The notes under the pieces are model-generated. The model saw nothing but the letters and a program-made list of their open reading frames with translations, was not told the DNA's origin and did not search any database. A program made the position numbers and the translations under genes. A DNA stretch of 64,000 nt from an uncultured Oscillospiraceae bacterium (GTDB lineage: Bacteria > Bacillota > Clostridia > Oscillospirales > Ruminococcaceae), in NCBI GenBank assembly GCA_910583935.1, contig CAJTZM010000006.1:60048-124047 (forward strand), given 5' to 3'. This document shows, piece after piece, positions 34,793 through 43,883 of this stretch; position 1 is the first letter of the stretch, and each line of letters starts with the position of its first letter.

Positions 34793-35731
34793 ATGAAGGA
34801 TTTTTTGAAAACAAAAACATTCAAGCTTATTTTAGGACTTGCCATACTGATGTGCGCCTTTATGCTTCGCGCCGCCTATACAGATGGTATAGCGATCTTC
34901 ACACAAAAGGTGATCGGTGCGGTGGTCTATCCGTTCCAAAAGGCTTCTACCGAAATTTCCTCCGCCGTGACCAGCATGCTGCAGGGGTATCTGCGCGCAG
35001 AGCAGCTCAAGGAGGAAAACGAAGCGCTAAAGGAGGAGCTGCGCCAGCTGCGGGACCAGCTGGTGGATTATGAGTCCATTAAAAATGAAAATCAGCTGTA
35101 TCAGCGATTTTTGGATATTAAGGAGCAGAACGCCGATTTTGCATTTTGTCCGGCTATGGTTATCGGCCGGGACGCCAACAGCCAGTTCGGCAGCTTCATC
35201 ATCGACAAGGGGACACTGCAGGGGGTTGCCAAACGGGATCCGGTCATTACCTCTGACGGGCTGGTCGGAGTCATCGAGGAGGTGGGATTAACCTATTCGA
35301 GGGTGATCACCATCTATGACCCGGGCTTGAATGTCGGAGCCTATGTCTCTCGGACCCGGGACACCGGCATTGTGGTCGGTGCGGTAGACCTAGCGCAGGA
35401 GGGGCAGTGCAAAATGACCTACCTGCCCAGGGACAGCGGCGCCGCCATCGGTGATACGGTTCTCACCTCCGGCGGCAACGTGTTTCCCAAGGGATTGAAG
35501 ATCGGCTCTATTAAGGAGATCCGGCAGGAGGATCACGGTGTTTCCCTCTATGCGGTGATCGAACCCTTTGCCTCTGCGTATGGGGTAAAGGATGTTTTTG
35601 TCATTACCGCGTTTGAGGGGCAGGGCGTGATGATCGGCGAAGATCTCATGGGCAGCGGCGCCGCAGAAAGCCAGACGGACGCCGGCAGCTTCTCTGAAAG
35701 TGAATCCTCTTCTACGGAGGCGGGCCAATGA
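34793..35731 (+). CDS. mreC: Rod shape-determining protein MreC
   Basis: 312 residues from ATG at 34793. One N-terminal membrane helix (TFKLILGLAILMCAFMLRA), a coiled coil (LKEENEALKEELRQLRDQLVDYESIKNENQ, residues about 70-110) and two beta domains with GSFIIDKGTLQGVAKRDPVITSDGLVGVIEEVG, then a Ser/Glu-rich tail. The layout is standard. MreC links MreB to PBP2 outside the membrane. It overlaps mreD by 4 nt. Confidence 0.93.
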   Translation: MKDFLKTKTFKLILGLAILMCAFMLRAAYTDGIAIFTQKVIGAVVYPFQKASTEISSAVTSMLQGYLRAEQLKEENEALKEELRQLRDQLVDYESIKNENQLYQRFLDIKEQNADFAFCPAMVIGRDANSQFGSFIIDKGTLQGVAKRDPVITSDGLVGVIEEVGLTYSRVITIYDPGLNVGAYVSRTRDTGIVVGAVDLAQEGQCKMTYLPRDSGAAIGDTVLTSGGNVFPKGLKIGSIKEIRQEDHGVSLYAVIEPFASAYGVKDVFVITAFEGQGVMIGEDLMGSGAAESQTDAGSFSESESSSTEAGQ

Positions 35732-36252
35732 TTCGAAAAAAACGGATTTGGGTGTTTGCAAAATACTTTTTCTATTCGCTTCTTCTGGTTATTTTTTACG
35801 CGATGCAGACAACCGCCGGCGTCTTCTCCTTTTTCGGCGTCCGTCCGCTCTGGGTCGTGCCGATAGCGGTGTCCATCGCCATGTGCGAAAACATTTTGCC
35901 CGCCGCGGTGTTCGGCGCTGTCAGCGGTCTGCTGTGCGACTTGGGAAGCCAGGCTTTATTTGGCTTCAACGGACTGGTCATGCTCTGCGGCTGTACTGCC
36001 ATCGCGCTATTAAGCTTTTTTTTGGTCAAGGTCAGCTGGAAAAGCGCATTGCTTTTAGGCGGCGGACTGGCTGCCATTCGAGCGCTTGTGGAGTTCTTTT
36101 TCTTTTATCTGATTTGGGGATACGAAAATATTCAGCTTGTCTTTATCCATTTTGTATTCCCTACCTTTTTATATACGGCTCTTTTAACCCCTTTCTTTTT
36201 GCTGCTGATCCAAAAAATGAAAGAAAAATGCGACGGGCAATGGAAAGAATAG
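35728..36252 (+). CDS. mreD: Rod shape-determining protein MreD
   Basis: 174 residues, about five membrane helices, beginning with a basic tail (MIRKKRIWVFAKYFFYSLL). Position between mreC and PBP2, size and topology identify MreD; sequence conservation is low. The ATG overlaps the mreC stop (ATGA). Confidence 0.88.
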   Translation: MIRKKRIWVFAKYFFYSLLLVIFYAMQTTAGVFSFFGVRPLWVVPIAVSIAMCENILPAAVFGAVSGLLCDLGSQALFGFNGLVMLCGCTAIALLSFFLVKVSWKSALLLGGGLAAIRALVEFFFFYLIWGYENIQLVFIHFVFPTFLYTALLTPFFLLLIQKMKEKCDGQWKE

Positions 36253-36300
36253 TTTTTCCGGTTTTTTGCCGTGTCAACGCTGGCCGGCTAGGAGAAAAAT

Positions 36301-38325
36301 ATGGAGAAGAAAATCAATACAAAGCGCACATGGGTTTTGTTCGGGCTGATTTTGGCCGTCTGCCTGGTTTTTGGCCTGGTGCTAATCCAGATCCAGATTG
36401 TTCACGGCCAGGCCTATTCCGAGCTGGCTACCAAAGGCGCTACCCGCTCACAAATTATTCAGGCCGCCCGCGGGGAGATCACCGACCGATACGGCCGGCC
36501 GCTGGTACAGAATAAGGTTGGCTACAATGTTACGCTGGACAAGGCTTATCTGACCCGCGGCGAGGAAAACGAGATCATTCTGCGGCTGTTAAAGCTTTTG
36601 TCCGCCGCGGGGGACGAATGGATCGACAAGCTGCCGGTAACCGAAACCGAGCCCTTTTCCTTCCGGGAAGGACAGGATGCGGAGGTTTCCCGGCTGAAGG
36701 ATTTTTTGCATGTAGGTCCTTACACCAGTGTAGAGGATGTAATGAGCTGGTTGGTTGAGCGCTACGGGCTGGCAGAATACGAGCCGCGGCAGCAGCGCCA
36801 GCTGGCGGGCATCCGCTACGAGATGGAGCGGCAGGGATTTGCCCTCACCACCCCCTACACCCTGGCGGAGGACGTGGCCGCCTCCACCGTTATCCAGATT
36901 AAGGAGCGCTCATACGAGCTATCTGGCGTCATGGTAGTAGAAAGCACCATCCGGGAATACGTGGCCGGGGATATCGCGCCGCACCTAGTCGGGCAGATCG
37001 GCCCCATTTACGCGGAAGAATACGCGCAGTTAAAAAACAAAGGCTACGCCATGAACGATATCATTGGAAAAAGCGGCGTTGAGGAGGCCTTTGAGTCCCA
37101 GCTGCGGGGGGTAAACGGCCGGCGGACCATTACCCTTAATTCCAACGGCGAGGTGATCGACGCGGCCGTCACTACCTCGCCGATTCCGGGTCATTCCATT
37201 ATGCTCACGCTGGACATGAATCTGCAGAGGGTAGCGCAGGACGCGCTGGAGTCACAAATCCTTTGGCTACAGGACAACGGAGAAGAGGGCGAGGGGAAGG
37301 AGGCCACCGCCGGCGCGGTGGTGGCGATCGACTGCAAAACCGGCGAAATTCTGGCGATGGCCAGCTATCCCACCTATAATCTGGCCACCTACAGCCAGGA
37401 CTATCACGATCTTTTGGCCAATCCGGATAATCCATTGTTCAACCGGGCTTTGCAGGGCGCCTACGCTCCCGGATCCATTTTTAAGCCGCTGGTGGGAACC
37501 GCCGGCCTGCAGGAAGGTACGATTACCCCCTCTTACACCTACACCTGCAACCACGTCTATACCTTTTACGAGGACTATCAGCCCCGGTGTCTGGGCTGGC
37601 ACCCCAATTTCAGCGTGATGGAGGCGCTGCGGGTTTCCTGCAATATTTTCTTTTACGATTTAGGCCGTCAGCTGGGAATTGACACGCTGACCGATTACGC
37701 CAAGCAGTTTGGGCTGGGCGAACCCACCGGCATCGAGCTGCCGGAAGCTCTCGGTCATATGTCCAGTCCTGCGTACAGCGAATCCATCGGGGAAATCTGG
37801 AATCCCGGCGACGTGCTCCAAACCTCCATCGGGCAGGGGAAGAGTCTCTTTACCCCTTTGCAGCTTGCCACCTATACGGCGACCTTGGCCAACGGCGGCG
37901 TTCGGATGAAATCCCACCTGATCAAAAGCATCAAAAGCTATGGACTTGACGAAACGGTACAGGAAATGACGCCGGAGGTCATGATGGACATGGGGCTGTC
38001 CGAAACAGCGGTCAACGCCATTCGGGACGGCATGATCCGTGCCTCCGGCCAAAATGGCTACAGCGGTACCTCCGGCGCGTATTTTGGCAATTACCCTATT
38101 TCGGTGGCCTCTAAAACCGGTACGCCGGAAACCACCGGCTTTCCCAACGGTACCTATATCTGCTATGCGCCGGCAGACGATCCGCAGATCGCCGTGGCGG
38201 TGGTCATTGAAAACGGCTACCACGGCTATTGGGGCGCCGCAGTCGCCAGGGCTATTTTTGACGAATATTTCTTTGGCAAAACCAACGACCAGCAGCCTAC
38301 CGCCGCTGATACGCTGCTTCCATAA
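36301..38325 (+). CDS. mrdA: Penicillin-binding protein 2 (elongation transpeptidase)
   Basis: 674 residues. A single membrane anchor (VLFGLILAVCLVFGLVLI) is followed by the PBP dimerisation domain (RGEITDRYGRPLVQNKVGYNV) and the transpeptidase domain. Catalytic residues: S392 in GSIFK (SxxK, K395), SCN in VSCNIFF, and K605 in SKTGTPE. It crosslinks new wall under control of MreB/MreC. Fits the mreBCD operon; AGGAG precedes the ATG. The operon ends in the terminator at 38341. Confidence 0.95.
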   Translation: MEKKINTKRTWVLFGLILAVCLVFGLVLIQIQIVHGQAYSELATKGATRSQIIQAARGEITDRYGRPLVQNKVGYNVTLDKAYLTRGEENEIILRLLKLLSAAGDEWIDKLPVTETEPFSFREGQDAEVSRLKDFLHVGPYTSVEDVMSWLVERYGLAEYEPRQQRQLAGIRYEMERQGFALTTPYTLAEDVAASTVIQIKERSYELSGVMVVESTIREYVAGDIAPHLVGQIGPIYAEEYAQLKNKGYAMNDIIGKSGVEEAFESQLRGVNGRRTITLNSNGEVIDAAVTTSPIPGHSIMLTLDMNLQRVAQDALESQILWLQDNGEEGEGKEATAGAVVAIDCKTGEILAMASYPTYNLATYSQDYHDLLANPDNPLFNRALQGAYAPGSIFKPLVGTAGLQEGTITPSYTYTCNHVYTFYEDYQPRCLGWHPNFSVMEALRVSCNIFFYDLGRQLGIDTLTDYAKQFGLGEPTGIELPEALGHMSSPAYSESIGEIWNPGDVLQTSIGQGKSLFTPLQLATYTATLANGGVRMKSHLIKSIKSYGLDETVQEMTPEVMMDMGLSETAVNAIRDGMIRASGQNGYSGTSGAYFGNYPISVASKTGTPETTGFPNGTYICYAPADDPQIAVAVVIENGYHGYWGAAVARAIFDEYFFGKTNDQQPTAADTLLP

Positions 38326-38340
38326 ACCGCCATTCTTTGA

Positions 38341-38380
38341 AAAAAGGGATCTTCCGCCTCTTGCGGAAGATCCCTTTTTT
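38341..38380 (+). terminator. Terminator of mreBCD-PBP2
   Basis: AAAAAGGGATCTTCCGC / GCGGAAGATCCCTTTTTT with a 5-nt loop, 16 nt after the PBP2 stop. Confidence 0.93.
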
Positions 38381-38460
38381 ATTCGAAGCCTTCTTTTTTA
38401 TCCTCTGATAAAAAGCCGCCGGCTCTCTCACCTTTGCATCTTTCTTACGCCAGCCGCATA

Positions 38461-39012
38461 TTATTCCGCCAACATTTTGACCATCACAAATTCCTTGCGA
38501 AAACTCCCATCCCGCAGGCGAACGGCATTCGGCATCTCCGATACAATCCGGAAGCCCATCTTTTCATACAGATGCCGGGCTCGCTCGTTCCCCTCGATAA
38601 ACTCCAGCTCCATCTGCAAAACTCCCCGGCGGGACGCGGCCTCGATCATCTCCCGGAACAGGGCGGTGCCGATACCCAGGTTCCAGTATTTTTGCAGCAC
38701 GCTGATGGCGACTCTGGCCCGATGCCGGGTCTTCAGCCTCTCTTGGAACATAATCTGGCAGTTTCCGGCGATTTCCCCGTCGATTTCACAGGCGATCATC
38801 AGCTTTGTATCGGATTGGAGGATGCCGGTCAAAAAGGCAGCCTCCTCTTCTTCCGGGTCGTTGCATTCCTCCGGGTAACGCAGAATAAACTCCGTCTCCC
38901 CGGCGACCGTCTTGAGAAAAGCCATCATAGAAACCGCATCCTCCGCCCGGGGACTGCGAAAAAGCGCCTCTCTCCCATTTTTCAAAAGGATCTTCTTTTC
39001 TGGATAATACAA
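38461..39012 (-). CDS. GNAT family N-acetyltransferase
   Basis: 183 residues from TTG at 39012, with AAGGAGG 8 nt upstream. It shows the acetyltransferase pattern LRNGREALFRSPRAEDAVSMMAFLK, GNCQIMFQE and ARVAISVLQKYWNLGIGTALFREMIEAASRRGVLQMELEFIEGNERARHLYEKMGFRI (acetyl-CoA loop and GF). Target unknown. Confidence 0.88.
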   Translation of the reverse strand: MYYPEKKILLKNGREALFRSPRAEDAVSMMAFLKTVAGETEFILRYPEECNDPEEEEAAFLTGILQSDTKLMIACEIDGEIAGNCQIMFQERLKTRHRARVAISVLQKYWNLGIGTALFREMIEAASRRGVLQMELEFIEGNERARHLYEKMGFRIVSEMPNAVRLRDGSFRKEFVMVKMLAE

Positions 39013-39038
39013 CTGTTTTTCCTCCTTCGTACCGGATT

Positions 39039-40052
39039 TTATAACAGGTGGACCCCTCTGGCCTCGCAGGCGTCGATCATTTCGTCGGACCAGACTGCCG
39101 CCTGCACCTCGCCGATGTGCACTTTATTGAGCATCAGCATGCAGATGCGAGACTGGCCAATGCCGCCGCCCATGGTCAGCGGCAGCTGGCCTTCCAGCAG
39201 CATTTTGTGGAACGGCAGTTTTGCCCTGGATTCGCAGCCCGCCTTGGCCAGCTGCTCCTGCAGCGACTTTTCATCCACCCGGATACCCATGGAGGAAATC
39301 TCAAACGCCCGGTTCAAAAGCGGATACCAGACCAGGATGTCGCCGTTTAAGGCCCAGTCGTCATAGTCCGGCGCCCGCCCGTCATGAGACGCGCCGGAGG
39401 AAAGCTTGTCGCCGATCTGCATCAAAAAGACGAGACCGTGCTCCCTGCAGGCCGCGTCCTCCCGCTCCTTCGGGGTAAGGCTTGGATAGCGGTCCTCCAG
39501 CTCCTGGGTGGTGAGAAAGGTGATTTTCTCGGGGATCACCTGGTTTAAAACAGGAAACTGCCGGCAAACCTGGCTTTGGGTGCGCTGCAAAGCGCCTACA
39601 ATCGCTTTCACCGTATCCTTTAAGTACGCTACGTTGCGCAGCTGCGGGGTGATGACCTTCTCCCAGTCCCACTGATCTACGTAAATCGAATGCAGATTGT
39701 CCAGATCCTCATCTCGGCGGATGGCGTTCATGTCGGTGTAAAGGCCGCTTCCAGGTCCAAATCCGTAACGCTTGAGCGCCAATCGCTTCCACTTGGCCAG
39801 GCTGTGCACCACCTGCACATCTTTTCCGATTTCCAAAACGTCAAACTGTACCGGACGCTCCACCCCGTTAAGATCGTCGTTGAGCCCCGATTCTGGCTGG
39901 ACGAACAACGGCGCGGAAACCCGCACCAGCCCCAGCGCCTCGGCCAGCTCCCGCTCAAAGGTATCCTTCACCGCTTTAATGGCGATTTCGGTATTGAGAA
40001 TATCCAGCTTCGTCGTATAATGATCTGGTAAAATCAGCTTTTGCAAAGACAT
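39039..40052 (-). CDS. asnA: Aspartate-ammonia ligase
   Basis: 337 residues. It makes asparagine from aspartate and ammonia with ATP. Class II aaRS-like core: LGLVRVSAPLFVQPESGLNDDLNGVERPVQFDV, VHSLAKWKRLALKRYGF, ADMNAIRRDE-like GLYTDMNAIRRDED, HSIYVDQWDWEKVI, and GGGIGQSRICMLML at the end. Full length and typical. I chose ATG 40052 (MSLQKLILPDHYTT) with GGGGAG upstream; nine extra bases to 40061 are also possible. The short leader holds no T-box. Confidence 0.95.
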   Translation of the reverse strand: MSLQKLILPDHYTTKLDILNTEIAIKAVKDTFERELAEALGLVRVSAPLFVQPESGLNDDLNGVERPVQFDVLEIGKDVQVVHSLAKWKRLALKRYGFGPGSGLYTDMNAIRRDEDLDNLHSIYVDQWDWEKVITPQLRNVAYLKDTVKAIVGALQRTQSQVCRQFPVLNQVIPEKITFLTTQELEDRYPSLTPKEREDAACREHGLVFLMQIGDKLSSGASHDGRAPDYDDWALNGDILVWYPLLNRAFEISSMGIRVDEKSLQEQLAKAGCESRAKLPFHKMLLEGQLPLTMGGGIGQSRICMLMLNKVHIGEVQAAVWSDEMIDACEARGVHLL

Positions 40053-40084
40053 GCTTCCCATCTCCCCATAAATTGTATACCGGT

Positions 40085-40113
40085 ATTTTAGCACGGACCG
40101 TTCCCACTGTCAA
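40085..40113 (-). promoter_or_regulatory. asnA promoter
   Basis: TTGACA (40113-40108), 17-nt spacer, TAAAAT (40090-40085) on the minus strand. Confidence 0.78.
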
Positions 40114-40182
40114 GAAAAAGAAAGCACCTCCCGTCGATTTTCTTCTGGACCGAAACCGGTATGAGAGGATGGGCCGGGCATC

Positions 40183-41478
40183 CTATTGGACCTTTGCCGT
40201 TTTGGCGCTTTTCGCCTCAGCCTTGGAGAAGAAAACCAGTGCGCCGCAGCATAACGAAACGGCGATGGCGAATAAAAACGGATACAGCCGGTTCAGGTCG
40301 CTCATAGCCCCCATCACCGTGCCAAAGGGAGAGGTAATGGCCAGAGCAATCACGTGCAGCATGGCATATACACGGGAACGCTCCTTTTTATCCACATATA
40401 AAAACAACAGTGATTCCTTGCGCGGGATAACAAAGGCGTTGGCCACCGCCTCGAAAACAATGTACAGCACCGCCCCAAGCCAGGGAAGGCCCTGGAACAA
40501 AAGCGGGCAGGCAAAGGCCGCCGCATAGATCGCCAGCCCAACGGACAGTACGGTCCGATGGCTTTTTTCGTTGATTTTGCTTTGGGCGGTAAACATAAAC
40601 AATAGGCATACCGCCGCCCGGATCATAGGGATATAGCCTAACGAGGCGGTGGGAAGACCCAGCCGCTCGGTGGCGAAATCGTAAAAGAAGGTGCCGATAA
40701 TAATATTATCGATGCCGATGGTAATGACCAGCACCAATAAAAGCCGGGTCACCGGGGTGGAAAAGATCAGGCCCATCACCCGTCCGTATCCGGAAAGCAT
40801 TTTATGAAAGGGGACGCCCTTTGTTTCAGCAATCCGCTTTTTCCCCTGCCCGGTCTCCTTCGCCATTAAAAAAAGCAGGGTGGATTTGAACGCCTGGGAC
40901 AAAAATGCGAACAGGTAAACGCCCCGCAGCGCCGGGATAATGTCGAACTGCCGGACCAAAACAATGGAAATAGGCGTCAAAAAGGTCGCCGCCAGCTGCA
41001 CCATGGTGATGCCGGAAAAGGCATAGGGGATTTTCTGCGGCGGACAGTCCTCGGTCAAAAGCCCGTTCCAGGCGTTGGTGTTGATCTGCCAGCAGCCACT
41101 GAATGCCATTGAGACAGCGAACCACCAGAAATTCTGCGCGCAGGCCAAAAGCAGCACCGACAGTGCGCCGGACAAAAGGTCAAAGTAATAGCAGGTTTTC
41201 CTGCGTCCCAATTTATCGGTAATGATGCCGCCTAAAAAGGAGCTGAGAAACTGCGCTGCCAGCTGGATGGTCACCAGGGTGCCCAAAAGAGTACCCAGAT
41301 TGGCGTTGTCCAACCCAATGACCGCTTTGCGGTACTCCACCGCGTAAGCCACGTAAAGCGCGTTGGTAATCGCCCAGAAGGGCTCGCACAAAACACACCA
41401 CTTGGCGTTGCCCTGCAAGCTCATCAACTGATTAATTAAAGCGTTTTTTCGCAAGATTCGGGAAACTGCGTTGGCCAT
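40183..41478 (-). CDS. MFS transporter
   Basis: 431 residues from ATG at 41478 (GGGAGGA upstream; a TTG at 41496 is open as well). Twelve membrane helices with the MFS A-motif-like GGIITDKLGRRKTCYYF and a central loop KETGQGKKRIAETKGVPFHK. An AEEYRK-like start (ALYVAYAVEYRKAVIG) places it in the large drug/sugar-like branch. Substrate unknown. It is followed by asnA on the same strand, with 70 nt between. Confidence 0.85.
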   Translation of the reverse strand: MANAVSRILRKNALINQLMSLQGNAKWCVLCEPFWAITNALYVAYAVEYRKAVIGLDNANLGTLLGTLVTIQLAAQFLSSFLGGIITDKLGRRKTCYYFDLLSGALSVLLLACAQNFWWFAVSMAFSGCWQINTNAWNGLLTEDCPPQKIPYAFSGITMVQLAATFLTPISIVLVRQFDIIPALRGVYLFAFLSQAFKSTLLFLMAKETGQGKKRIAETKGVPFHKMLSGYGRVMGLIFSTPVTRLLLVLVITIGIDNIIIGTFFYDFATERLGLPTASLGYIPMIRAAVCLLFMFTAQSKINEKSHRTVLSVGLAIYAAAFACPLLFQGLPWLGAVLYIVFEAVANAFVIPRKESLLFLYVDKKERSRVYAMLHVIALAITSPFGTVMGAMSDLNRLYPFLFAIAVSLCCGALVFFSKAEAKSAKTAKVQ

Positions 41479-41799
41479 AATAGGTTCCTCCCGCAAAAAG
41501 AATAGGACAGGTTATAACATCCTTTGCCATCATCATACCGGAAAAAGGTGGAATTTTCAAGGAAATCCTTCCAAAAAGCCAGGTCATCCCAACGAAAAAT
41601 CTTCCGTCTTTTTAGGCAAATTGACAGCCGGACGCCATATGCATTCGAAAAAGCCGGAAGGATATTGTATGAAACCAGAAAAATAGTTGCACCGGCGCTA
41701 TTTTTTGTCCGCTGTTTGTGCTAAAATAAATAAGAATCCTTTTATACTATCTGCGGCTGCCGGGACAGGCAGTCATTTTCTGTAATCGAGGTGCTCCAA

Positions 41800-43107
41800 A
41801 TGAAAATGAAACTGGCCCTTTTGCTGGGCAAGCTGTTGTACCTGCTGGGCAAGCCGTTGGGCAAGTCCACCAATCTGCCCGGCGAGCTGGCGCTGAAAAT
41901 CTGCCCGGATCTGATGGGCCGTTTCCAATTCGACGGCAAGGTGCTGGCGGTTACCGGCTCCAACGGCAAAACCTCCACCTCCAACATGATCGCCCATATC
42001 CTCAAAAAACAGGGATGTTCTGTGGCCCACAACGCCAAGGGCTCCAATCTCACCGGCGGGGTAGCTACCGCGCTGCTGGCCGCCTCCACCATGGGCGGGC
42101 AAATCAAGGAGGATTTTGTGGTGCTGGAGGTGGACGAGCGCTTTTCCCGGCTGATTTTCCGGGACTTTTCGCCGGATTATCTTTTGTGCACCAACCTTTT
42201 CCGCGACCAGCTGACCCGCAACGGCAATGTGGACGTGATCATCGAAAAGCTGCACGAGGCGATCAAGCCTCAGGTTAAGCTGATTTTAAACGGCAACGAT
42301 CCCATCAGCGGGAATCTGGCACCGGAAAATCCCCGGGTCTACTACGGCCTTTCCAAAACCGCCCAATCGCCGGAGCGGTGCCAGAACATCACCCACGACG
42401 CCAAGGTCTGCCCCCGCTGCCTAGGGCGGATGTCCTACCAATATTATCACTATAACCACATCGGCGGCTTTTCCTGCGCCAAATGCGGCTATACCAATCC
42501 CAACTGGACCTATACCGCCGGGGACGCCGATCTGGCGACAGGTGATTTCACCGTCAATGGCTGTCCGGTCCACACCGATTATAAGGACCTGTTCAACATT
42601 CTCAATACCACCGCGGCCATCGCCGCCTGCACCGAGCTGGGCCTTCCCTTAAAGGACTGCTGCGAGGCGGCCTCCACCTTCGTGGCGCTCAAGCAGCGGT
42701 ACGACGAGTTTTCGGTGGGGAACCGCCGGGCGGTGATGATCCTGTCCAAAAACCAAAATCCCGTCTCCTTTGACCAGTCCATCACCCATGTGCTGGAGCG
42801 GGAGGGGGATAAGACGGTGGTCGTGTTCATCAACAATATTAACCATACCGGCCATCGGGACACGACCTGGCTTTACGACATCGCCTTTGAGCGGCTGCTG
42901 GGCAAGGTAGATTCCATCGTAGGCACCGGACCCAGGGCTTATGATCTGGCGGTGCGGCTGAAGCTGGCCGGCTTCCCCACCGAACAGGTGCGCATTGAGC
43001 GGGATCTGTCCCAATTAAAGCCGGTGATTGACAAAACTCACGGCGATATCTGCATTCTCACCGAATTGTACGACGCCAAGTCCATCCTGGGGGTGATCAG
43101 CAAATGA
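41800..43107 (+). CDS. MurT-like Mur ligase (lipid II isoglutaminyl synthase subunit family)
   Basis: 435 residues. In Staphylococcus MurT with GatD amidates the D-Glu of lipid II. Features: AVTGSNGKTSTSNMIAHIL (P-loop), HNAKGSNLTGGVATALL, VVLEVDERFSRLI, TNLFRDQLTRNGNVDVI and a zinc ribbon (CPRCLGRMSYQYYHYNHIGGFSCAKC) as in MurT. The C-terminal DUF1727-like part deviates: instead of KNPTG it reads KNQNPVS, and instead of the conserved NDNYADGRDTSW the region reads INNINHTGHRDTTW. Start ATG 41800 has GAGGT upstream. It overlaps the GatD-like gene by 4 nt. Confidence 0.85.
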   Translation: MKMKLALLLGKLLYLLGKPLGKSTNLPGELALKICPDLMGRFQFDGKVLAVTGSNGKTSTSNMIAHILKKQGCSVAHNAKGSNLTGGVATALLAASTMGGQIKEDFVVLEVDERFSRLIFRDFSPDYLLCTNLFRDQLTRNGNVDVIIEKLHEAIKPQVKLILNGNDPISGNLAPENPRVYYGLSKTAQSPERCQNITHDAKVCPRCLGRMSYQYYHYNHIGGFSCAKCGYTNPNWTYTAGDADLATGDFTVNGCPVHTDYKDLFNILNTTAAIAACTELGLPLKDCCEAASTFVALKQRYDEFSVGNRRAVMILSKNQNPVSFDQSITHVLEREGDKTVVVFINNINHTGHRDTTWLYDIAFERLLGKVDSIVGTGPRAYDLAVRLKLAGFPTEQVRIERDLSQLKPVIDKTHGDICILTELYDAKSILGVISK

Positions 43108-43817
43108 ATAAGGTGAACATTCTCTGGATGTATGACGATCTTCTGGACCTGTACGGCGACTGGGCCAACCTGCTGGCGGTGACCAAGGGGCTGGACGCCA
43201 TGAAGCTTTCCTGGGAAATCGACCACAAAAGCCTGGATGACGAGATTGACTTTACTGCCTATCAGATGGTCTATCTCGGGCCGGGCAAGGCCCGGAACCT
43301 GGGCCAGGCCGCGCAGGATTTTGTAAAGAGAAAAGAGGCAGTTCTGGCAGCGGTAGAACGGGATACCGTTTTTCTGGTCACCGGCAACAGTCGGCTTTTG
43401 TTCGGCAAAAGTTTTATCGGGCCCGGGGGCGAAGTTTTCCCCGGTATCGGCCTGTTTGACTATACAGGGGAGGAAACCGGCAGCGTGTTTATCTCCGATG
43501 TGCTGGCCCATCCGGTTTTCGCGCCGGAAACCGCCTCCTACGGCTTTGTCAACCGCACCGCCCACATCCACGGCAGCGAGCGGGACTTTCTGTTCACGGT
43601 GCAAAAAGGCGCTGGGGACAGCGAAATCGAAGGGGAATCTCATGAGGGCAACCTGTACCGAAACTTCTTCGGCAGCTGGCAGTTAGGACCGCTTCTGGTC
43701 AAAAATCCTGCCATCCTAAAGGAGCTATGCCGCCGGCTGGTGGGCGAGCGCTTCTGCGACTGGAACACCACCGCCGAGGAGCTGGCCCTAAAGCTTACCC
43801 TAAACGAAATCCAGTAG
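43104..43817 (+). CDS. GatD-like protein lacking glutaminase residues
   Basis: 237 residues, size and fold pattern of GatD: ILWMYDDLLDLYGDWANLLAV, YLGPGKARNLGQAA, PGGEVFPGIGLFDY, and NLYRNFFGSWQLGPLLVKNPA. In active GatD the nucleophile elbow is ICGG-Y-Q and the catalytic His is in GTYLHGP. Here the elbow reads VTGNSRLLFG, with no Cys, and the second site is GSWQLGP, with Leu in place of His. The glutaminase chemistry is therefore absent. The neighbour is MurT-like with ATGA overlap, so the pair is still made together; what it does is unknown. Confidence 0.86.
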   Translation: MNKVNILWMYDDLLDLYGDWANLLAVTKGLDAMKLSWEIDHKSLDDEIDFTAYQMVYLGPGKARNLGQAAQDFVKRKEAVLAAVERDTVFLVTGNSRLLFGKSFIGPGGEVFPGIGLFDYTGEETGSVFISDVLAHPVFAPETASYGFVNRTAHIHGSERDFLFTVQKGAGDSEIEGESHEGNLYRNFFGSWQLGPLLVKNPAILKELCRRLVGERFCDWNTTAEELALKLTLNEIQ

Positions 43818-43883
43818 ATTTTACGACGCGGACTTCCCCTTTCGGCCGCCAGCCGGTCTGTCCGCTTTTTTACGGAGGGCCAT

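Noticed and set aside
40053..40182. T-box in front of asnA
   Set aside because: The leader after the predicted start is too short and lacks the T-box sequence and specifier loop.
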